64,000 bases of DNA, taken from positions 10,664,001 through 10,728,000 of the forward strand of contig CM065304.1 of assembly GCA_033032175.1 (NCBI GenBank), in the 5' to 3' direction. The first letter of the stretch is position 1. Every line of letters starts with the position of its first letter. The notes beneath the pieces were generated by a model. The model made no database searches. It was given only the letters and a program-made list of their open reading frames with translations, and was not told where the DNA came from. The translations under genes were made by a program, and so were the position numbers. This document shows positions 57,320 to 64,000 of the stretch, piece by piece. The DNA is from Saturnia japonica (lineage: Eukaryota; Arthropoda; Insecta; Lepidoptera; Saturniidae).

Positions 57320-58328
57320 AATTGTGGTATGATGCTAAAATCAACAGATTTGCGTTCCGAGAGACCAAATCAGGAGCCAGGATCATTGAGATTCCTGGCT
57401 CTCAAGGCCCGGAACAAGCTGATAAATTGGCACAGAGTCTACAGGTGGCTTTAGCGGACGTCGCCTTTATTAGAAGGCCGGTCAAAAGTGTTAACGTCCG
57501 CATCGTCGGCCTGGACGACTCTGTATCAAAAGAAGAGGTCGTCGCCGCAACTGCGTTAAAGGGAAGTTGTGCGCCAGACCTAATAAAGGCTGGCGAAATC
57601 CGATCTTCGAGGGGAGGGATAGGTGCCATCCACTTGTCGGTGCCTGTCACTGCGGCTAGGCCTTTGGCTGAGGCGGGACGCCTTCTTGTCGGTTGGAGTG
57701 CGGCCCGTGTCCACGTCTTGGAACACAAACCCATGCGTTGTTACAAGTTCATGGGTCTGGGCCACACTCGGCCTTTTTGCCCATCGATATCCGACAGGGG
57801 GCACTCTGCTTCCGCTGTGGGAACCCTGGCTACAGGGCGCAAGACTGCCAGGCAGAAGCGCTTCATTGCGCTGTTTGTGCCGACAGTGGAATTCCGGCGG
57901 CACACTACATGGGAGGCGCCAGCTGTAGGCCGCCCCCATGCAAAAGGAGAATTCCTCCGACACCAGCACCTCTATGAGGTTTTTGCGTAGACGTTGGGTG
58001 GTAGGAGGGGGCGCTTTCGCCTCCTTCCTCCGCTCTAGCTAGACCAAGGGGAGATGGGTCGGGGGGCCCGTCTTCCCATTGCACTGGTTTAGCCGTCTGA
58101 AAGACAGTCGGAGTTGTACCAGACTGTCTCTCTTTAGCGCCGGGGCCCGACTAGGGCCAGCCGCCAGGGCGTCGCAGCAGATTGCAACCGCATTGCCCGC
58201 GGCGTCCCGCTATGGCGGCCGATGGTACACCGTGGAGTTTTAGTGAGTAGGAGTCTCACATAACCACTCGTCCCCTCGGGCGGGTGTGTACCCAGGAAGG
58301 GTTTCTCCAACTAAAAAAAAAAAAAAAA
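57320..58328 (+). mobile_element. R1-family deletion derivative: gag end joined to 3' UTR
   Basis: The gag coding end is followed directly by the family 3' UTR and a poly(A) of about 16 bases at 58313-58328; the entire pol gene (over 3 kb) is absent. From 58045 the text follows the 3' UTR of the element at 50753-53665. The 5' end is truncated in gag. No target site duplication is evident. Confidence 0.85.
57322..57980 (+). pseudogene. R1-type gag-like protein, C-terminal part with zinc knuckles
   Basis: Conserved gag blocks appear in order: GARIIEIPGSQG, VAFIRRPVKSVNVRIVGLDD, SVSKEEVVAA, EAGRLLVGWSAARVHVLEHK, then the knuckles PMRCYKFMGLGHTRPFC (second Cys replaced by Phe), CFRCGNPGYRAQDC and CAVCADSGIPAAHYMGGASC. 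A frameshift near 57785 separates the first knuckle from the other two. In living elements this protein binds the element RNA. The methionine-like start at 57322 is internal. Confidence 0.8.
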
Positions 58329-58330
58329 GT

Positions 58331-59799
58331 TCGCGCGCGATCCTCCTATATGGGCGACAGACGTTGGCAAGCGCGAGGTATTAGGGGTGGATTGTGTTGC
58401 GGGGAAAAGAATCGCGTGTAATTGCGTGACGTAAGCGCGCAGTTACAGTCTTATGTCTACATACAAACAGCCAAAACAACGCACGTACTTCCAAATCTAG
58501 AGGTAAACTACGGTACACAATAGTCGTGAGTGTACCGCAAGAACTAAAAAAAAAATATTCACACTCACATTCACTTTTGAAACTATAAATGAGACCAAAT
58601 TAGAAATAATGAACGCTAAAAAGGTATTTCCTTTGAACGTACTACTTGTGAACGTAAATAGGCTAAACCATTGTTGGTAAATAACTCTGAGACGGCAAGA
58701 CGCTTTTTTGAGATAATATATTTGTATGGAATTTGTGATTTGTTCATCATTTTACATGTAATTAATTAGATAGAGCGAGTAATATTTCACGAAATATGAT
58801 TAATGCACTATCAGCAAAAGATGTTAAGATAAACAAAAATGTTTATTTAACATTGGAGAAACTGCGATTTGATTACCTAACAGTTTAATAGTACCAATTT
58901 TATTGTACATTAACTTACATTATTTTTTGATTTAGAAGTAAATACAGTACCTATATCGAAAATTGTATATTTTATTGCTAAATAATTGTACATATAAAAG
59001 TACAAATACTCATTTTACTAAATTTATTTTCGGTTTTCTATATTCATTAGGCAAAAGGAATAATTATTAAAACCCTGAACCATTCTAGCTGTCATCGCTT
59101 AGTTATGGTACCATTAGATATTAAAGTCCAAGCAAGTTAAAATCCTCAAACCGGGTTGATTTACTTAACACTCTATACAGATCTCCCAATATAATTAATT
59201 GGATACTCAGTTTATCTTGTACTTCTTGTAGCACTCATATCCGAAGATGCTTGTTGGTTTATGAACGACGTACAAACTGTAAAGTTTGACTGCTTCTAGT
59301 ATGTTTAGATACTTAGCCACTATTGCAGTTAAGCAAATTTACTCTAACTGGTGAAGCTAGTTTGAGGTATAAGCTACAAAATGAAGTTCATTTAATGCTT
59401 ATACGCTTTTCCAAGCGTCCATAGACTACGGTAGCCGCTTACCATTAGGCGGGCCGGATGCTTGTTTGTCACCTTAATTAAATTTAAAAAATGTCATTAC
59501 AATTAAAATAGTCCGAGTTATGAATTTAATTTTTTTCTTTCTGTTAGGTATATAATTAAAAGATTAAACTAAAATTATACATTTTGTATACTGACAATAG
59601 TTATTGGTCCTTTAAGTTCAATTTAACAAGATCATATCCAAAGAGGCGATTATTCAGTATGGACTACATAGTTTCAAAAATTTGTATCTCGTTTAAGAAA
59701 TGAATGTTTGATGTCTAGTAACATAAAAATTTAGACTTTGGTAAAATTAACATAAAAAATTACTTTATTAAATTTAGACCCTAACAAGAGCAATTATGA
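58331..59799. other. Short CpG-rich stretch, then no gene
   Basis: 58331-58520 is richer in GC and CpG than the surroundings (TTCGCGCGCGATCCTCC, GCGTGACGTAAGCGCGC with a CRE-like TGACGTAA core). It could be a promoter or unmethylated patch; there is no linked exon. The rest is AT-rich. Confidence 0.35.
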
Positions 59800-60030
59800 A
59801 CGTCAAAACACTACTACCGGTTCCGAAAACATACCAGTCATCGAGAATACTCGGCAAAAAACTCAATTCAGCTTATCTTGTTTTTCAAGAATCGTAATAA
59901 TAATTTAGTGGATGCACAGAGAGGGAGTCACTTCTAGACATTACTATTATTGATATAATGATCCAAGGTATAATAACCTTTTGATTGTAAAACCTGCCTG
60001 ACATGGTCATGGACATGATATTCAATGTAA
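59800..60030 (-). repeat. LINE family C 3' end, inverted copy
   Basis: Minus strand: AAAAGGTTATTATACCTTGG, ATCATTATATCAATAATAGT, then GACTCCCTCTCTGTGCATCC and CGGAACCGGTAGTAGTGTTT, matching 19870-20095. It covers the last about 20 codons, now broken, and part of the UTR. Confidence 0.75.
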
Positions 60031-60179
60031 TTAATAAAGTTTAAGAATATTCAATTATAAAATATTCGAGACCTTATTTGCAATATCTACCGACTAAGGA
60101 ATTACATGATGATAAATGAATTGGCGCTAATATTAGTCCGTCGATAAATGTAAATCAATAGATATAGGAAATAATTAAA

Positions 60180-60891
60180 TCTATACTAATATTATAATGC
60201 TAAAGAGTTTGTTTGTTTGTTTGGTTGAACGCGCTAGTCTCAGGAACTACTGGTTCGAAGTGAAAAAATATTTCAGCTTTAGATAGCCCATTTCTCCAGG
60301 AGGGCTTATATAACATCACGCTATATAAAAACACGCAACGACCAATAGGGAGCGGAGCATCAATGAAAAATGTTGCAAAAGTGTGGGAAATTTATTCCTT
60401 TTGAGAGCTTTCACTGCACACGCTGCGTGATTGTTTAAAGTTACGCAACAACCGCGTATGAAGAAATTGTTTCCTTAAAAAGTTCTAAGAAAAGTCCGCG
60501 ACTGCATATGGCTATCTTTTAAGGTTTAATCAATATAACCTTTTTTATGGTAATAAAAAGTTTATTCTAAAATAATAAATTCATTGTGAAGGAGTTTTTA
60601 TATACATGGTATTAATCCTTTTCTAAATTAATACATTATTTATCACAAGCATTTCATTTTGAACAAAATTGACCTTTACAGTAATTGATTTAGATGAATA
60701 TCTTAGGAGATATGACTGTTTTAAAGTAACTCGGCAGCAAAATAATGATCAAGTATCGCGAGCGCATATTTATTATGCAGAATAATATGGGAGGCGGGAG
60801 GTACCTTTAATACAGTACCTACGACCCACTCTCTCTCTAGCCCTTTCTCTCTCTCTCATATGACGCAGACGAAGTTGCGCGGGTCAGCTAG
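60180..60891 (+). mobile_element. Helitron-like element with both ends
   Basis: Starts A|TCTATACTAATATTATAATG at 60180, continues GAGTTTGTTTGTTTGTTTGG and CTCAGGAACTACTGGTTCGA, and ends ACGCAGACGAAGTTGCGCGG-GTCAGCTAG at 60891 (followed by G instead of T). 712 bases, no coding capacity. A CT microsatellite (CTCTCTCTAG, CTCTCTCTCT) lies near the 3' end. Confidence 0.75.
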
Positions 60892-62586
60892 GTCCATTAG
60901 ATACCACAAAGGCCGAACGAATGATTAATTGATTACGTAGTTTTGTAAAACTGTATTAATTATTTATATTTAATCCTTTACTAACATGACATGAAAACAT
61001 CAATATACACTAATTATAAACACAGTCTGCGCAGTATTGAATTGTACTTTTCTGTTAATTGCACAGATTTTAGAAAAAGGCTGATGGAGCCTTCAGAACA
61101 ACAAATGACTATTTATCAACATTTGCGATCTTGTGAATAATGTTGCCAGGGCAGTTAAAATAAGTTGTACTGTTTTTTTAACACTCCAACAGTGTAGACG
61201 TTAATCCATTATCCGTCATCAAACAACTGCTTTTTTACTAGAAATGGATTTTTACATGCCAATTTTTGACTAAACGTATAACTGTCATCTTGATTTTTAC
61301 ATTATCAATTAATATTTCTGGGTTCTCATTGTTTTTTCTCTCAACTTACCATACCTATCACTAAAGGTTCCGGTTTCGTAAGCATTTCAAATTTTTGGCG
61401 ACTATCTTGGATTTTAGATTTTTGCCTGAGGCTAAATTGTCCAGGGTTCTCTATATTATTTACTTTAAAACCCATGATGTTTGTTAATCGTTGTGAAACA
61501 AACAAACTATTACTTTACAAATATTACCCTTCTTTTGGTTCAGTGGTAGTCAGGTTACAAATACAATGCTACCTACATACGTGTGTTTTACTATAACTTC
61601 CAGGAAAACATTTCATTGTAACCTAGCAACATTTTTGTAATTTTATGATAATTATCAAAACAATTTAGAAAATAATATCGAAATATGCTTTGTTACTTAT
61701 GAAACGATGCTCCGCCTTTTTTTGCGAATAATTTTTACCATGCTATAATAATAGAAATATCTCAGGGGTTGTGAAATAAAACAATTTTAAGTAGGTACGC
61801 GATTACGGTACGACACGCGGCCAGGTGTGATACGTGCGTGTGAATCCGTGTGCCAAACATTGGCCGGGTGTTGGGCGCGCACTCGCGGTTGTGTGGTGGC
61901 GAGCGGCAAGGCGCGGGCGGTCGCTCAGATATTAATAATGATACATAATAGCACACAAGACGGCATATTTCCAAAATAATACTGAAGCACATAGGGTACT
62001 GACATTGCATGACACAATCTTTTAAAATTGACAGTTTTTAATACTAATAAGGGACATTTTTGTGTTCTGTCCAGCGCAATCTGCCTTTTTCTCAAATCTG
62101 TGGTTAATTGTAGGTTTGTTTTCGTGAAGAGAGGTAGGACATAGATCAATTTCTCTCTACTTGAGATAGTCCGACTGGTGAAATACCTCCACCCTAACAC
62201 AGTGGCGGCGCTAGGCGTAGGTGACGTCCTCGTGCCTGTCGGGGCCTCGCACAAAAGCATAACTAAACTTTAAAATGTCATTTAAAGTTAAAATAAATAA
62301 AATAATACATGTAACATTTGTTTTTAATTGCCCAATAAACATACTATAATATGAAGGAAACTGATTACAAATCTGGCACTAAATTTTTCAAAAAATATTT
62401 TCGTTTTTTCTTTTGGTACCGATTTTCATGAAATTTTGTATAAAGCAAGTATAAGTCATTCCATAATTGATAGTCTATAGGAGTTGTCAAAAACATTTTT
62501 AAAATGAAAAAAATATTATTATTATCATCCGCTTAGCAATTAGCATCAATGATATTCTATTTATCGTTTTCATTCTGACTGAGAAA
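60892..62586. other. No gene; one GC-rich stretch
   Basis: 61796-61925 is GC- and CpG-rich (CGACACGCGGCCAGGTGTGA, TGTTGGGCGCGCACTCGCGG, GGCAAGGCGCGGGCGGTCGC) and could be a promoter or 5' UTR of an unseen gene. 62200-62250 (GTGGCGGCGCTAGGCGTAGG) may be a dispersed repeat. The remainder is AT-rich. Confidence 0.35.
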
Positions 62587-63500
62587 TGAAGAGGTCTCGC
62601 AATGCGGATGTCGCCGACGTCTACATTTGGTCTAAAGCCGCCAATGATCAAACCAGTGTGGGTAAGTGAAAGTTCAGGAATATATCACATACATATATAT
62701 ACATATACATATCTCAAACCTCGTCGGCGTCGACCATCAAGTATCACTGAAAGCAGCACCGGTGATTTGGCACATTTTTTTGTACACTATACTATCGCTG
62801 GATATTTTCATAGTAATTCGCTATCTATTCGTTTCGCATCGCAAGGTTGGTCCCACATTAGCAGGGAATCAACCAGTCGTTGTCACCCCCAAACTGCCGG
62901 CACTCGGGGCGGGCCACCTAGCTATTTTACTTTTTACGGAAATAATTTATCTCAAAGTGTTCAGGTTTTCTGAAGATGTTTTGCTTCACCGTCTGGCAAT
63001 AAAGTCACTAATTCAAATAAAATGGAAAACACACAAATTCTAAAAATATCGGTACCTTGGTGAGTTACTTGCGGTACATAGATATTCGGCTATTACAACG
63101 TATTAGAGAGGTAATACGTGATTATTTAGTACTATTGTGTCATTACGTACCTACTTGTAATTAAGATTTATTGTGAACATTTCACTTGACTAAAGCCCAT
63201 TTCATTATCTAACCGTGTGGCGGCACACATACACAGTAGTCTGATCACTGCTTCTTGAAGCTTTGAGGACTGTCCTGGGTCCATCCAGTTACGTCTAAGT
63301 GTCGATGGATAGCACTGTTTCGTCTTCTATTCAGCCAATTTTAGTTTCCCTTCATTAAGGGGTGCTGCTAATTTCAGAAAACTATTCACATTTCTTACTA
63401 ACGGCATCGTATATGGAGGTAAGAAATCTTGATAAAAATAAATAATCATCAGTAATTTGTCTAGTTAATTATTTTGTGTTTACAGAGACCAAAGGGTAGT
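62587..63500 (+). CDS. Weak candidate split gene (three short exons)
   Basis: Exon-like pieces in matching phase: 62587-62662 from ATG (MKRSRNADVADVYIWSKAAN, ends before GTAAGTG), 63376-63416 after TGCTAATTTCAG and before GTAAGA, and 63495-63512 after TGTTTACAG, ending with TAA. Joined they would give only about 44 residues without any known domain. Another frame of the first piece is also open. Splice signals are good but could be chance, so this is a suggestion only. Confidence 0.15.
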
Positions 63501-63533
63501 TAAATTTCCTTCTGAGTTACAGAAAAGACCTTG

Positions 63534-63608
63534 TGGCCCCATGTGGGTATCGAACCCGTGACGTTCGCGTCATTAGCACGACGCTCTAACCAACTGAGCT
63601 AATGGGCC
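63534..63608 (-). tRNA. tRNA-Ile(AAT)-like gene, probably a pseudogene
   Basis: Minus strand begins GGCCCATTAGCTCAGTTGGT, with a good D arm (GCTC/GAGC), an anticodon stem TCGTG/CGCGA and the loop CTAATGA, giving anticodon AAT. The T loop TTCGATA is present, but the T stem (ACGGG with CCCAC) has two A-C mismatches, and the acceptor has an extra G (ATGGGGCC against GGCCCAT). Length is 75 against the usual 74. This damage suggests a pseudogene or tRNA-derived repeat more than a working tRNA. CCA is not encoded, as normal in eukaryotes. Confidence 0.7.
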
Positions 63609-64000
63609 TATTGAGCAGGAAATTGAAATTATAAACTAGTTCCTCTTCTTTTTATTTCATTTTGGTGAGAATGTTATGAATATTAAAAAAGATTTAAAAT
63701 CCAATTTCAAGTTTTATGCATAACGTTTTATTACTAAAGGGTTATGAGGCGAGATAAAATAATATTGTTTGTGAACGATAGATGGCACTCCTTGTAATAA
63801 TACAAACTTACCAGTCAAGTAGGCGCTCTTTAAATATTATCATTTATTTTGTCAGTATTTTAATAAGACTATAATACTCAGTCCAACGGAAACTATATTA
63901 TCGCACGTAATTTTAAGCAAATAAACTTTACATAATATTTTGAACGAATTTTCAGAAACGAAATTGGCTATGTAACTTCTCATTCGGAAAATATTCTTGA
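63609..64000. other. No recognisable feature
   Basis: AT-rich to the window edge. Confidence 0.5.

Noticed and set aside
62602..63043. Overlapping 123- and 125-codon open frames
   Set aside because: Both read through a likely intron rich in TA repeats and show no domain; the short splice-bounded pieces are a better but still weak model.
1..64000. CRISPR array, operon or defence island
   Set aside because: The tandem repeats have no unique spacers, and the sequence is insect nuclear DNA with spliced exons and eukaryotic retrotransposons.

Overview
The window reads as insect nuclear DNA, most likely from a butterfly or moth. It is AT-rich, has no bacterial-style gene packing, and is dominated by transposon families familiar from Lepidoptera: RTE-type LINEs close to the Heliconius HmRTE type, R1-clade and CR1/jockey-like LINEs, Crypton pieces, and many short Helitron-like elements that start TCTATACTAATATTATA after an A and end CTAG before a T. 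I cannot name the species.

Layout. 0-4.8 kb: a Tc1/mariner-type transposase tail, then a composite repeat carrying a Helitron with three 161-bp units. 4.8-14 kb: two nearly identical RTE retrotransposons in opposite orientation. Copy A (minus, 4.79-7.58 kb) is 5'-truncated and copy B (plus, 10.88-14.04 kb) looks full length. Between them lie a Crypton fragment, a GC-rich minisatellite, a 70-bp duplication and a MITE-like repeat. 14-35 kb: Helitron-like elements, a 158-bp tandem array, a second Crypton N-terminus, a LINE 3' end and long AT-rich stretches without genes. 35.9-39.4 kb: two CR1/jockey-like LINE remnants, one with an FP-domain ORF1. 39-49 kb: AT-rich sequence with tandem repeats. 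49.6-54.1 kb: two real-looking exons on the minus strand, in matching phase, of a multi-pass membrane protein; a decayed R1-clade LINE sits in the intron between them. 54.8-61 kb: more Helitrons and tandem repeats, a gag-plus-3'UTR deletion derivative of the same R1 family, and an inverted LINE tail. Right edge: weak candidate exons and a damaged tRNA-Ile-like sequence.

The only host protein-coding sequence I can support well is the pair of minus-strand exons; everything else coding-like is transposon-derived and nearly all of it is broken. I found no CRISPR, operon, virus or toxin locus. I see no convincing new biological system. The points most worth a second look are the inverted RTE pair with compensating homopolymer indels, the R1 gag/3'UTR deletion derivative, tandem arrays carried by Helitron-like elements, paired Crypton fragments cut in their N-terminal region, and the short split gene hidden among repeats.
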